Position numbers and translations under genes: made by a program. Of a stretch of DNA of 64,000 nt, positions 43,293 to 52,451 are shown in pieces. The DNA lies in the NCBI RefSeq assembly GCF_003268855.1, contig NZ_QLSZ01000008.1:1-64000 (forward strand). The letters are read 5' to 3'. The notes beneath the pieces were generated by a model. That model worked only from the letters and a program-made list of their open reading frames with translations, was not told the origin of the DNA and made no database searches. Each line of letters begins with the position of its first letter. The stretch's first letter is position 1. Origin of the DNA: Flavobacterium aciduliphilum. Lineage in GTDB: Bacteria > Bacteroidota > Bacteroidia > Flavobacteriales > Flavobacteriaceae.

Positions 43293-44597
43293 TTAATTTC
43301 CAATAACTTTAACATTATCAATTTCCCAAGTTGAAGCTGCTGATGTGGTTGAAGTATATTTAAATGCTACATATACAGTATTATTACCTGCAAAAGCTGA
43401 TAAACTTACTGGACCAGAATTTACCCAAGCAAAACTACCTGTAGAAAGAATTGGAGACAACGGAGTCCATGTTGCTGAGTTTGGATTTCCAGTTCCAGTA
43501 TAGTTACTAGACACTAACACTTGAATAGGTGCACCTGGATAGTTGTATGCACTATCAAAAGTTAAAGTAACATTAGTATATGTTGAAAAATTCATTACAG
43601 GTGAAATTAACCAATCTTCATTAGCTTTATTTCCTCCTGAATAACCAGATATTGAAGCACATGGAGCAGGATTTCCATAGGAAGCTTGTCCCCAAACTTG
43701 TGCTCCTGAAACACTGTAAGCATTCCAAGCTGTCAAACCATTATTAAAATCTTCACTTAAAGCTGGAATAAAACGAGCCCCAGTAAGTTTGAAATCACTT
43801 TCATAACGTACCATATATTGAAAATCGGTATTGTATTTGGTCATCACTCCTCTTATAGATCCCATTCCTGAAGGAACCATATTTACAGAAAAGGGAGCAT
43901 ATTTGCTTATTCTACAAATGCTTGTCGTCCCTAAATTTGGATCTTCAATCATTTGGTTGGTAGCATATCCTCCAGAATCAATATCAAAATAAGTTCTTCC
44001 TAATGAACCTTTAGCAAATTGAACATTATCTACTTCAACTAAAGTATTTAAGTTAGCATTTGAAAGCGCATTGGCCAAAGTCATGTGTCTCAATAGCGTA
44101 CTTTCGTCCACTACAGTTGCAGATGGGAAAAGAAATTTTTGATAATCTAAAGGTTCAATACCGTTTAACGAAGCATCTACTCCAATTTTCAAAGACCCAT
44201 ATTGAATCCCATAATACAATCCTTTCAATTTGATGTACACTTTTCTACCTGGGTAAAAACCGTCGGCATACGTCATCGCTTTATCAACCGCAACACTAAA
44301 CCCGATTGGCGTTGAAGTTCCAATCTGAACATCTTGAAAAGAAATAGATTTGTAAAAATTGCCCGCTGCATCATTAGAGGTAACATACGCTTCAATAATA
44401 TCATCTGCAGCGTATTGCGTTGGTGTAGGGGTTGCTATACTATTTAAAGAAGCCACCGTAATAGTTGGAGTGAAGGCATACGTCTGAATTTCAGGAGCAC
44501 CACTCTGATACGATTTATCGCTATCGGTACAACTCGAAAGAGCTATAAAAAGCGCTAGTAAAAAACTAGATTTAACAAGGTTAAGTTTCTTTTTCAT
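43293..44597 (-). CDS. DUF5689 / choice-of-anchor J lipoprotein
   Basis: 434 residues. Lipoprotein signal with Cys23 (LFIALSSC). The middle (~45-265) matches DUF5689, a Bacteroidota domain with an OB-like fold (FYKSISFQDV, GFYPGRKVYIKLKGLYYG). The C-terminal ~165 residues (SEDFNNGLTAWNAYSVSG ... TWEIDNVKVIGN) form a choice-of-anchor J/jelly-roll domain. Third gene of a TonB receptor operon, 5 nt after the smaller anchor-J lipoprotein. Likely a surface ligand-binding partner of the receptor; ligand unknown. Confidence 0.83.
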   Translation of the reverse strand: MKKKLNLVKSSFLLALFIALSSCTDSDKSYQSGAPEIQTYAFTPTITVASLNSIATPTPTQYAADDIIEAYVTSNDAAGNFYKSISFQDVQIGTSTPIGFSVAVDKAMTYADGFYPGRKVYIKLKGLYYGIQYGSLKIGVDASLNGIEPLDYQKFLFPSATVVDESTLLRHMTLANALSNANLNTLVEVDNVQFAKGSLGRTYFDIDSGGYATNQMIEDPNLGTTSICRISKYAPFSVNMVPSGMGSIRGVMTKYNTDFQYMVRYESDFKLTGARFIPALSEDFNNGLTAWNAYSVSGAQVWGQASYGNPAPCASISGYSGGNKANEDWLISPVMNFSTYTNVTLTFDSAYNYPGAPIQVLVSSNYTGTGNPNSATWTPLSPILSTGSFAWVNSGPVSLSAFAGNNTVYVAFKYTSTTSAASTWEIDNVKVIGN

Positions 44598-44602
44598 ATT
44601 TT

Positions 44603-45211
44603 TTAATTACTTATAATTCTAACATTATCTATTTGGAACGTTCCACTCAATGCAGGAACACCTATATATTTAAATGCAAAGTATAAAGTTCCTTTATAAT
44701 TTGATAAATCAATGGCTCCTGAATTTACATATATGTATTTATCGGTCAGTGGATAAGGAAGTGGCATATTGTAATCAACTTTCGTCCATTTAGCTTCTGT
44801 AAAATTACTACCGTTATAGTTTGTTGAAACATAAAGTTCTACAATATTAGTAGTTGTGTTTACGTATTTATTGTGACACGTTTGGAAGGATAATTGCTCG
44901 CCATCTACCACATCCATATTAATAGGTGGTGAAATTAACCAGCTATTTAATTGTGAAGGCGCTGAACTCGACGTACTGTACCCATTTAATTGTACATAGC
45001 CGTCACCTCCATAGGTTCCCGCAGACCATACAGTCGTACCTGTTTGAGCAAAAGTAGTCCAACCCGTTGGCAAAGCGACACCGCTATCGAAATTCTCTGA
45101 AAAATAGACATTTTTCATTGAAGGATAAACCACATCGCTATCTTTTGTACAGCTTGAAAACACTGAACCCAAAACAACAAAAAGTGAAAGAAGTTTAATT
45201 TTTGATATCAT
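44603..45211 (-). CDS. Choice-of-anchor J lipoprotein
   Basis: 202 residues: lipoprotein signal with Cys20 (LGSVFSSC), then a single jelly-roll choice-of-anchor J domain (NVYFSENFDSGVALPTGWT, LNSWLISPPINMD, GTFQIDNVRII). It resembles the C-terminal domain of the neighbouring 434-residue protein (both contain an EDWLISP/NSWLISP core and IDNV end), suggesting duplication. 11 nt after the TonB receptor gene, same direction. Confidence 0.82.
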   Translation of the reverse strand: MISKIKLLSLFVVLGSVFSSCTKDSDVVYPSMKNVYFSENFDSGVALPTGWTTFAQTGTTVWSAGTYGGDGYVQLNGYSTSSSAPSQLNSWLISPPINMDVVDGEQLSFQTCHNKYVNTTTNIVELYVSTNYNGSNFTEAKWTKVDYNMPLPYPLTDKYIYVNSGAIDLSNYKGTLYFAFKYIGVPALSGTFQIDNVRIISN

Positions 45212-45222
45212 AGCGTTATTGA

Positions 45223-48105
45223 TTAAAAGTTAATAGATAAGTTTACAAAATACGTTCTACCATACCCATAAAAATATTTAGGTCCAAACGTTGGGTTAAT
45301 TGTAGTAGCACCACTTGGTCCAACGTGTGGGGTATAATCTTGATCCATTTGTGTATAGTTTGAATTTCTAGCTTGTTCAAAACCACCTGTTTTGTATCTT
45401 GTATCAAACACATTGTTTACCATAACATTGATAGCGATTGTTTTGTCTTTGATTTTCCAAGATTTTCCTCCAGAAAGATTAATCAAACTGTAATCGTTGA
45501 ATTTTTCTTGTTTTAACAATTCAGCTGCTCTTGCTTCTGTTGCTCCAGCCACTGGAACTCCTGGTGATAAATTTGGATCGTCATAGAAGTGAGACGTTCT
45601 TGTAATTGGTGCAATATCAATATAAGAACTTCCTAAGTAATTAGCATTGGCACCCACCCACCAGAATTTTGGATCACGGTATTCAATTCCAATAGAAGCC
45701 GCTTGTTGTGGCATTCCCGATTGTTTGTAGTTTTTAATTAAAGCTTGACCATAATTAATTACAGGTTTTGTATTAGTAGCCGTTGCTAATGCATCAATAT
45801 TTACAGAAACGTTTGGATTGTTGTCATAGATATATTCTCCATACGCCGCAGCTCCTGTAATTTTAACAGTAGAGGTAATTGGGTATTCAAATCCAAATTC
45901 AAGACCTATGTTTCTTTTACTAATGTTGGTTACAGTCTCTGCTACGAAAGCACTCGTCACATTAGAATCTGTAGTAGGGTCTTCAAAAGTTACTCCATCT
46001 CCAAAATAGAAAGACGTTTCTGTTTGATTTTTGATGTGTGTATAATATGCCGTTAATCTTGTTTTAAATTTAGGAGAATTGATAACATAACTTACATCAG
46101 CATTTGAAATCGTTTCACTTGCCAATCCGTCTGTAACATTATTGTTAACACGAGCATTATTAAATACATTTCGTAATGCAGGCGCTTTTGTCATGTACAC
46201 CCCGTTAAATGTCAAGAATTGTCTTCCTGAAATTTTGTAGGTCATACCTCCTTTAAATCCAAAGTTATCGTATGATAATTTTTCGCTTTTTCCAAAAGAG
46301 TTTGTTGGGTAATATCCGTTTTTATACAACCCTTCTCTTTGATATTCTGAACGAGAATAGGTTTGTCCTAGATAAAAATCAACTTTTTTATAGAAAAATT
46401 TAAATTGGGTAAATGCGGTATAATTGTTTGAAAACAAATTATAGTTGTATCCAAAAGTATCTCCAACACCTACATGTCTCTCTGGATTGTTTAAGTCAGA
46501 TTGTTGTTGACTAGGTCCATTTCCATAAAGAGTCACATCTCTGAAATAATCTCCTCCTAAAAGGTCTAACATGTTTTGAAAGTTGTGTGAACGTAAGTTT
46601 CTAAAAGTGGCACCCCCATTAAACACAATGTTTTGAGCCAATTGCGAACTAATTACGGTATTAGCCGTAAACAATTTATCATCTGTTCGGTCTTCATACA
46701 AAGTATATACACTATTTGTATTTCCTCCTTGTTGGTGGGTATTCGCTTTAATCATATATTCCCAATCCAATTGACCGTTATTGATGAATTTGTTTTTCAA
46801 GGCCTCAGCTTGATCAAAAGCATATGCTGGAATTGGCTGATCTAAAGGGGTTTGAATTCCACCTGGTGTCCAAGCACCAGTATTAGTATCATATAAAGAG
46901 ATTATTGAACTTGGTAACTGTTTATAGTATGTTGGGTCTGGATTAGTCACCCCTTGATAGGTCAAACGAGTGTTTCCAATTTTTCCAAATTGATACGCCA
47001 CACTCGTTGTAATGTTTGTTTTTGGAGTTATTTTCCAATAATCAGTCAACATGAAAATAGGTTCTTCCACATTTTTCTCTCTAGAATTTCTAGCGCGACC
47101 GTTTTGGTATCCCCAATATGAATTATAATTAATCCCTTTTAAATCGGTTACTTCTTGTGTATTTGGAGAGTTTTTACCTCTTTTATTTTGTCCATAAATA
47201 GACGTGAAGTTTAAACTGTGTTTGTCGTTGATTTTCTTTTCAACACTAGCATAAAACGAATTAGCACTATAGGTTGTTCCTTCAAAATATCCTTCATTCG
47301 CAAAACGTCTCGAAGCAGATACTACATAGGCCCATCCATCTTTACGCATCCCAGAAGCAATAGTCCCCATTAATCTTCCTGAATAATTGGTATTTGTTCC
47401 CACCATAGAAACACGATTCCCTGGACGATTTAAAGAAGCTCTGGTATTGATTTCGTTAGTTCCTAATATTCCTCCAAAGGTATAATCAGAAGGAGCAGAA
47501 CCATTAGTGTATTCTTGATTTCTTAACGCATCATTTAACCCACCCCAGTTGCTGTATTGTGGACGATCGTCATATATTTTATTCATCAAAACCCCATTAA
47601 TCATTACATTACTGTAGGCATTATCCAATCCGCGTAATTTAAATCGTGCTTGACCCCAATTGAAAGCAGCCGCTTGGTTGAAAACGTCTCTTGAAGCTTG
47701 TAATAAACTCGCCGTAGTTTCCGATCCACTGTTATCATCTCCCAAATCGTTGTCTGTAATCGTTACCAAACTTAATTGTTGATCTTGTGTGATGTCTTCT
47801 TCTAGGACAACTACTCCTAAATCAACGATTTTTCCAGCAACAACTTCAACAGAAAGCAGTTGGTCTTTGTAGCCAGTAGTACTAATCAGTACCATTTGTG
47901 ATCCTACGGAAACACTTTTAAAAGTAAATTTACCCTCAGAATTAGTCACCTCAGTGAGGCCCAAATTCTGTACAGAAGCTACAGCGTTTTGTAATGGTTT
48001 TTGCGTCTTTGAATCCACAACTTTCCCTGTAAAACCAGTTCCTGATTGCGCGAAAACAAAAGCGATTTGCATTACGAACAAAATACTAAAAATAATTTTT
48101 TTCAT
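45223..48105 (-). CDS. TonB-dependent outer-membrane receptor
   Basis: 960 residues. Signal peptide (to FVFAQ), an N-terminal carboxypeptidase-like regulatory domain (~22-105; TGKVVDSKTQKPLQNA, SEGKFTFKSV), a plug domain (~130-260; FKLRGLDNAYSNVMINGV) and a 22-strand-type barrel ending YFVNLSINF with terminal Phe. No clear SusD partner follows; instead two anchor-J lipoproteins do. Transports an unknown large nutrient with TonB energy. A minus-strand TACATTTG box at 48171-48164 serves as promoter. Confidence 0.92.
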   Translation of the reverse strand: MKKIIFSILFVMQIAFVFAQSGTGFTGKVVDSKTQKPLQNAVASVQNLGLTEVTNSEGKFTFKSVSVGSQMVLISTTGYKDQLLSVEVVAGKIVDLGVVVLEEDITQDQQLSLVTITDNDLGDDNSGSETTASLLQASRDVFNQAAAFNWGQARFKLRGLDNAYSNVMINGVLMNKIYDDRPQYSNWGGLNDALRNQEYTNGSAPSDYTFGGILGTNEINTRASLNRPGNRVSMVGTNTNYSGRLMGTIASGMRKDGWAYVVSASRRFANEGYFEGTTYSANSFYASVEKKINDKHSLNFTSIYGQNKRGKNSPNTQEVTDLKGINYNSYWGYQNGRARNSREKNVEEPIFMLTDYWKITPKTNITTSVAYQFGKIGNTRLTYQGVTNPDPTYYKQLPSSIISLYDTNTGAWTPGGIQTPLDQPIPAYAFDQAEALKNKFINNGQLDWEYMIKANTHQQGGNTNSVYTLYEDRTDDKLFTANTVISSQLAQNIVFNGGATFRNLRSHNFQNMLDLLGGDYFRDVTLYGNGPSQQQSDLNNPERHVGVGDTFGYNYNLFSNNYTAFTQFKFFYKKVDFYLGQTYSRSEYQREGLYKNGYYPTNSFGKSEKLSYDNFGFKGGMTYKISGRQFLTFNGVYMTKAPALRNVFNNARVNNNVTDGLASETISNADVSYVINSPKFKTRLTAYYTHIKNQTETSFYFGDGVTFEDPTTDSNVTSAFVAETVTNISKRNIGLEFGFEYPITSTVKITGAAAYGEYIYDNNPNVSVNIDALATATNTKPVINYGQALIKNYKQSGMPQQAASIGIEYRDPKFWWVGANANYLGSSYIDIAPITRTSHFYDDPNLSPGVPVAGATEARAAELLKQEKFNDYSLINLSGGKSWKIKDKTIAINVMVNNVFDTRYKTGGFEQARNSNYTQMDQDYTPHVGPSGATTINPTFGPKYFYGYGRTYFVNLSINF

Positions 48106-48163
48106 AAATAAAATAAAGTTAATTTTCTTTTTTGCCGAGTCTTAATAAAAACTTAACAGCCTA

Positions 48164-48171
48164 CAAATGTA
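48164..48171 (-). promoter_or_regulatory. -7 box TACATTTG for the TonB operon
   Basis: Minus-strand TAnnTTTG match 59 nt before the ATG at 48105. Confidence 0.5.
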
Positions 48172-48191
48172 CATCATTTAATATTATTATT

Positions 48192-48199
48192 TACTTTTG
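48192..48199 (+). promoter_or_regulatory. -7 box TACTTTTG for the divergent nuclease-family gene
   Basis: Perfect TAnnTTTG element 47 nt before the ATG at 48246. The two divergent -7 boxes lie only 20 bp apart, so their promoters overlap. Confidence 0.5.
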
Positions 48200-48245
48200 A
48201 GCCCAAGTTTGTAACAAACTTAATTTAAATTTAATCTAGTGATTT

Positions 48246-49352
48246 ATGAAAATTAGAAACTTAATTGCTCTTTTTATTGTAGTATTCGCAATTTCTGGAG
48301 TACATGCCCAAGCCAAAAAATACAACATTCATACGGTGGCATTTTACAATTTTGAGAACTTATTTGATACCATTAACGACCCTAAAATCATTGATGAAGA
48401 ATGGTTGCCTGGCGGTGCTCAGAACTGGACTTCAAAGAAATATCATCAAAAATTAGAAAACTTAGCGCATGTATTATCAGAAATAGGAACAAGTGGAAAT
48501 CCAAATGCTCCAACGTTGATAGGTGGTGCCGAAATTGAAAATAGAGGCGTTCTAGAAGATCTTATCAAACAACCTAAAATGTTGGCAAACGATTATGGTA
48601 TTGTTCACTTTGACTCTCCCGATAAAAGAGGAATTGATGTGGCGTTACTCTATCAGAAAAAACATTTTAAACCGACAAGTTACATCAACATTCCGCTTAT
48701 AATCTATAAAAAACAAGAAGCTAAAGTAACAAAAAAAGAAAAAGACGAAGAAACCGATGATAAAGTAGCAGAGGACAATACCTCTGAACGAGTATTCACT
48801 AGAGATCAATTATTGGTAACAGGATTTTTAGATGGGGAAGAAGTAAATATCATTGTCAATCACTGGCCTTCTCGTGCAGGTGGGGAAAAGAAAAGTTCTC
48901 CTTTTCGTGAAGCGGCGGGAGCATTAAACAGAAAAATTATCGATTCGCTTGTTAAAATAAACCCCAACGCTAAAATCATCACTATGGGTGATTTGAATGA
49001 TGGGTCTTACAACCGTAGTGTAAAAGTAGCCTTAGGTGCTAAGTTGAAAAAAACAGAATTGAAAGCCCCTGGCGATATTTACAACCCTTTTGAGCAAATG
49101 GCCAAAGAAGGAAATGCGACGCTATTCTACAGAGATGCAGGTGATATTTTTGATCAAATTATGGTTTCAGAACCGTTAACAAGAAGTGATTACACCTCAT
49201 TTCGTTATTGGAAAGCAGGGATTTGGAATCCGCCCTATTTAATACAAACGACAGGACAATACAAAGGATATCCTTTGCGACACTCCATGAACGATGTAGG
49301 GTTTAGTGACCACTTTCCCGTATACATTTACCTTATAAAACAAATGAATTAA
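48246..49352 (+). CDS. Exported endonuclease/exonuclease/phosphatase-family protein
   Basis: 368 residues with a signal peptide (to GVHAQ). DNase I-like fold: AFYNFENLFDTINDP (Asn/Glu start), ENRGVLEDLI (catalytic Glu region), VNHWPSRAGGEKKSSPFRE (~205-223), TMGDLNDGS (Asp/Asn) and terminal SDHFPVYI (Asp-His pair). All key positions of the family are visible. Substrates range from nucleic acids to phospho-lipids/sugars; not determinable here. Divergent from the TonB/anchor-J operon with closely spaced promoters, hinting at shared regulation. A terminator follows at 49359. Confidence 0.87.
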   Translation: MKIRNLIALFIVVFAISGVHAQAKKYNIHTVAFYNFENLFDTINDPKIIDEEWLPGGAQNWTSKKYHQKLENLAHVLSEIGTSGNPNAPTLIGGAEIENRGVLEDLIKQPKMLANDYGIVHFDSPDKRGIDVALLYQKKHFKPTSYINIPLIIYKKQEAKVTKKEKDEETDDKVAEDNTSERVFTRDQLLVTGFLDGEEVNIIVNHWPSRAGGEKKSSPFREAAGALNRKIIDSLVKINPNAKIITMGDLNDGSYNRSVKVALGAKLKKTELKAPGDIYNPFEQMAKEGNATLFYRDAGDIFDQIMVSEPLTRSDYTSFRYWKAGIWNPPYLIQTTGQYKGYPLRHSMNDVGFSDHFPVYIYLIKQMN

Positions 49353-49358
49353 TAGCAT

Positions 49359-49390
49359 AAAAGGGGTTGATGTATTCTCCCCTTTTTTTT
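49359..49390 (+). terminator. Terminator
   Basis: Perfect stem AAAAGGGG / CCCCTTTT (49359-49366 / 49379-49386) with T run. Confidence 0.8.
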
Positions 49391-49409
49391 ATTTTCGTAC
49401 CAAAAAACA

Positions 49410-49958
49410 ATGGCTGTACAGAAACCCTTTCATTTGAATCAATGGATTCAAGAAAACAAACATTTATTAGTTCCACCTGTTGGAAATAAAAATATTTATG
49501 TGGAATCGGGAGACTATATCGTGATGATTGTTGCCGGACCCAATGCTCGAAAAGACTATCACTATAATGAAACCGAAGAACTTTTTTATCAATTAGAAGG
49601 TGACATAACGGTTTATATTCAAGAAGACGGTGTAAAAAAAGCCATGCCACTCTCGGCAGGCGACATGTTTTTACTTCCTGCTAAAGTGCCTCATTCGCCA
49701 AGCAGAACCGAACACTCAATTGGATTAGTTATCGAACGAAAACGTGCTGGGATGGGGTATAGAGATGGCTTGTTGTGGTTTTGCGAAAACTGCAATCACA
49801 AACTACATGAAGCTTATTTTGAGCTGCACGATATTGAAAATGATTTTCTTTCGCATTTTAATGATTTTTATAGTTCTGAAGAAAAAAGAACATGTTCGAA
49901 GTGCGGAACGGTTATGGAAACTCATTCAAAATTTATAGCCAAAAAAGAAGATCAATAA
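49410..49958 (+). CDS. nbaC: 3-hydroxyanthranilate 3,4-dioxygenase
   Basis: 182-residue Fe(II) cupin of the kynurenine pathway that opens 3-hydroxyanthranilate. Iron ligands His51, Glu57 (DYHYNETEELFYQ) and His95 (PHSPSRTEHS) are in place. The C-terminal rubredoxin-like site of the bacterial form is complete: Cys125, Cys128 (CENC), Cys162, Cys165 (CSKC). With kynA at 24355 it shows tryptophan degradation through kynurenine. Followed by a 239-nt gap with an unexplained structured segment. Confidence 0.94.
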   Translation: MAVQKPFHLNQWIQENKHLLVPPVGNKNIYVESGDYIVMIVAGPNARKDYHYNETEELFYQLEGDITVYIQEDGVKKAMPLSAGDMFLLPAKVPHSPSRTEHSIGLVIERKRAGMGYRDGLLWFCENCNHKLHEAYFELHDIENDFLSHFNDFYSSEEKRTCSKCGTVMETHSKFIAKKEDQ

Positions 49959-49964
49959 ACCCTT

Positions 49965-50050
49965 ATGGGCTTGAAATCCCTAGTTTTGGTGTAGCCGTCT
50001 GAAATCGGCAAGGATGTAGCACCTGCATTTCAGTCTTCACTGTAAAAATA
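49965..50050. other. Unexplained palindrome-rich segment
   Basis: Between the dioxygenase and the aldehyde dehydrogenase. It contains GCCG-TCTGAAAT-CGGC (short hairpin) and a wider inverted pair CTGAAAT ... ATTTCAG, with nested GATGTAGCACC words. No gene. It does not end in a T run, so it is not an ordinary terminator; it may be a decayed mobile-element or REP-like end. Confidence 0.35.
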
Positions 50051-50151
50051 TTTTAGGAGCAAAAAAAAACGAAAGAGCTTCATTTTATCTCTAATTTGAG
50101 CCCAATAAAGCCTAGTATGCCTACGGGTATTAAAAATTCAAAATAAACCGC

Positions 50152-50159
50152 TACTTTTG
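50152..50159 (+). promoter_or_regulatory. -7 box TACTTTTG upstream of ALDH
   Basis: Perfect TAnnTTTG element 39 nt before the ATG at 50198. Confidence 0.5.
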
Positions 50160-50197
50160 TATAAAATTTTAACAAACAAAAACAAACAAAACATATC

Positions 50198-51751
50198 ATG
50201 TCAACAATTGCACAACAATTCGGAATGACCGAAGCCCTTGAAATCCTTGGTGTAAAAGCCATCAATGATGGAACTTCAACAGGAAGCCATCATTTTTCAA
50301 ATGGAGACCTCATCGAGAGTTATTCTCCAGTAGACGGACAACTTATAGGAAAAGTACGCACGACCACAGCGGCTGATTATGAAAAAGTGATGGAAACTGC
50401 CACCGCCGCTTTTCTAACGTTTAGAGCCATGCCTGCACCACAACGTGGCGAAATTGTTCGTCAATTTGGAAATAAATTAAGAGAACTAAAAGAGCCTCTT
50501 GGAAAATTAGTTTCTTATGAAATGGGAAAATCGCTTCAAGAAGGATATGGAGAAGTACAAGAAATGATTGACATCTGCGACTTTGCAGTGGGTTTATCCC
50601 GTCAGTTAAACGGGCAAACCATTCCATCAGAACGTCCAGGTCACGTGATGAGAGAACAATGGCATCCAATTGGAGTAGTTGGAATTATATCGGCGTTTAA
50701 CTTTCCAGTAGCCGTTTGGTCTTGGAATACAGCATTAGCATGGATTTGTGGTGATGTATGTGTTTGGAAAGCTTCAGAAAAAGCCCCTTTATGCTCTATC
50801 GCTTGTCAAAATATTATCGCTGGAGTTTTAAAAGCAAATAATTTACCTGAAGGAATTTCATGCATCATCAACGGAGATTATAAAGTAGGTGAAATGATGA
50901 CTACCGATACTAGAATTCCATTGATTTCAGCTACAGGGTCTACTAGAATGGGACGAATTGTTGGGGCTACGGTAGCGCAACGTTTTGGAAAATCTTTATT
51001 AGAATTAGGTGGAAACAATGCAATAATCATCACGCCATCGGCCGATTTAAAAGTAGTCGTTCCAGGGGCTGTGTTTGGGGCTGTTGGTACTGCGGGACAA
51101 CGTTGTACATCCACAAGACGCTTAATCATTCACGAATCGGTTTACGATAAAGTACGAGATGCCATCGTTGGTGCGTATGGTCAATTGACTATTGGAAACC
51201 CACTGGATCAAAAAAATCATATCGGACCGTTAATTGACACCGATGCTGTAAATACGTATTTAGCGGCTATTGAGAAAGCAAAAGCAGAAGGCGGAAAAGT
51301 TTTGGTTGAAGGAGGCGTTCTTTCTGGTGCTGGATACGAATCAGGATGTTATGTAAAACCCGCCATTATTGAAGCTGAAAATTCTTTTGAAATTGTACAA
51401 CACGAAACGTTTGCACCCATTTTATATTTAATGAAATACAGTGGTGAAGTTGAGCATGCTATTGCATTACAAAACGGTGTGGCTCAAGGTTTATCGTCTG
51501 CTATCATGACTAACGAAATGAAAGAAGCTGAAAAATTCTTGTCTTTTGCAGGTTCCGATTGTGGAATTGCCAATGTAAATATCGGAACTTCAGGTGCTGA
51601 AATTGGTGGCGCTTTTGGTGGTGAAAAAGAAACTGGAGGCGGAAGAGAATCAGGTTCTGATGCATGGAAAGTTTATATGAGAAGACAAACCAATACCATT
51701 AATTACTCTGATCAATTGCCTTTGGCACAAGGAATTAAATTTGATTTATAA
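50198..51751 (+). CDS. ALDH7-type aldehyde dehydrogenase (alpha-aminoadipate semialdehyde type)
   Basis: 517 residues with the full ALDH fold. GVVGIISAFNFPVAVWSWN (cofactor region), LLELGGNNAI with the general-base Glu (~269), and GTAGQRCTSTRRLI with catalytic Cys (~303). The NFPVAVWSWN and GGAFGGEKETGGGRESGSD segments are typical of the antiquitin (ALDH7) subgroup, which oxidises alpha-aminoadipate semialdehyde in lysine degradation. Assignment to this subgroup is by appearance; another semialdehyde is possible given the nearby tryptophan gene. Monocistronic: promoter at 50152, terminator at 51777. Confidence 0.88.
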   Translation: MSTIAQQFGMTEALEILGVKAINDGTSTGSHHFSNGDLIESYSPVDGQLIGKVRTTTAADYEKVMETATAAFLTFRAMPAPQRGEIVRQFGNKLRELKEPLGKLVSYEMGKSLQEGYGEVQEMIDICDFAVGLSRQLNGQTIPSERPGHVMREQWHPIGVVGIISAFNFPVAVWSWNTALAWICGDVCVWKASEKAPLCSIACQNIIAGVLKANNLPEGISCIINGDYKVGEMMTTDTRIPLISATGSTRMGRIVGATVAQRFGKSLLELGGNNAIIITPSADLKVVVPGAVFGAVGTAGQRCTSTRRLIIHESVYDKVRDAIVGAYGQLTIGNPLDQKNHIGPLIDTDAVNTYLAAIEKAKAEGGKVLVEGGVLSGAGYESGCYVKPAIIEAENSFEIVQHETFAPILYLMKYSGEVEHAIALQNGVAQGLSSAIMTNEMKEAEKFLSFAGSDCGIANVNIGTSGAEIGGAFGGEKETGGGRESGSDAWKVYMRRQTNTINYSDQLPLAQGIKFDL

Positions 51752-51776
51752 TCTTTTTAAGAGAATAGAATATAGC

Positions 51777-51812
51777 AAAAGCGCTCTGAAAATTTCAGAG
51801 CGCTTTTTATTT
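51777..51812. terminator. Strong bidirectional terminator
   Basis: Near-perfect inverted repeat AAAAGCGCTCTGAAA / TTTCAGAGCGCTTTT (51777-51791 / 51793-51807) between convergent genes, with T and A runs. Confidence 0.85.
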
Positions 51813-51863
51813 AAAAGATTTGCGAACTTTTCGACAAGACTTTGTAGCCTATGCGGTTAAGTC

Positions 51864-52439
51864 TTATTTCGTTTTCTTAACGTATTGCGTCAAGATATAA
51901 ATGTTCTGGTTTTCTACTCTTCCTTCGATTAAATTTGCATCGTCCCAAACCAGTTTGATGTTGTGTACTGCAGCGCCACGTTTTGCAGTGAAAGTCGCTC
52001 CTTTCACATCCAAATCTTTGATTAAAACTACAGAATCTCCATCCAATAAGACATTCCCATTGGAATCTTTGTGTACAATTTTTCCTTCCTCATCGTCGTC
52101 TTCTCCTGTGGCTTTTGCCCATTCTAAAGCCTCTTCATCAAGATACATCATGTCGAGTAAATCATGATTTTTAAGGCGTGCTAGCATGCGCCACGAAACA
52201 ATTTGCACGGGTAAATTTTCATTCCACATACTGTCTGACAAGCCTCTCCAATCGTTTGGATTCATCAGTTCCTTGTTTTCAATTTGGTCTTTTAATGTTT
52301 TTGTAATTAAAATGCAATTTTCGGGTGTAGCTTCTGTTTTGGGTTCCACCAAATACACTACTAAATTTTCATCGCTGCCACTGATTTCACATTTAGAATT
52401 ACTGCGGTCTTTCAGTCTTTTTTCGGTAATAATACTCAT
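51864..52439 (-). CDS. PhnA-domain protein
   Basis: 191 residues. The C-terminal ~70 residues carry the PhnA domain: SNGNVLLDGDSVVLIKDLDVKG (in pieces), AVHNIKLVWDDANLIEGRV and IYILTQYVKK. The N-terminal half (SKCEISGSDENLVVYLVEP) is a diverged, single-cysteine version of the zinc-ribbon seen in other PhnA proteins. Despite the name the family is not required for phosphonate use and its role is unclear. Second gene of a pair with the beta-barrel protein, 12 nt downstream. Confidence 0.83.
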   Translation of the reverse strand: MSIITEKRLKDRSNSKCEISGSDENLVVYLVEPKTEATPENCILITKTLKDQIENKELMNPNDWRGLSDSMWNENLPVQIVSWRMLARLKNHDLLDMMYLDEEALEWAKATGEDDDEEGKIVHKDSNGNVLLDGDSVVLIKDLDVKGATFTAKRGAAVHNIKLVWDDANLIEGRVENQNIYILTQYVKKTK

Positions 52440-52451
52440 TTTGAGAAGGGT

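Noticed and set aside
50080..50265. 61-codon minus-strand frame over the ALDH start
   Set aside because: Runs antisense across the ALDH promoter and first codons; a shadow of the real gene.
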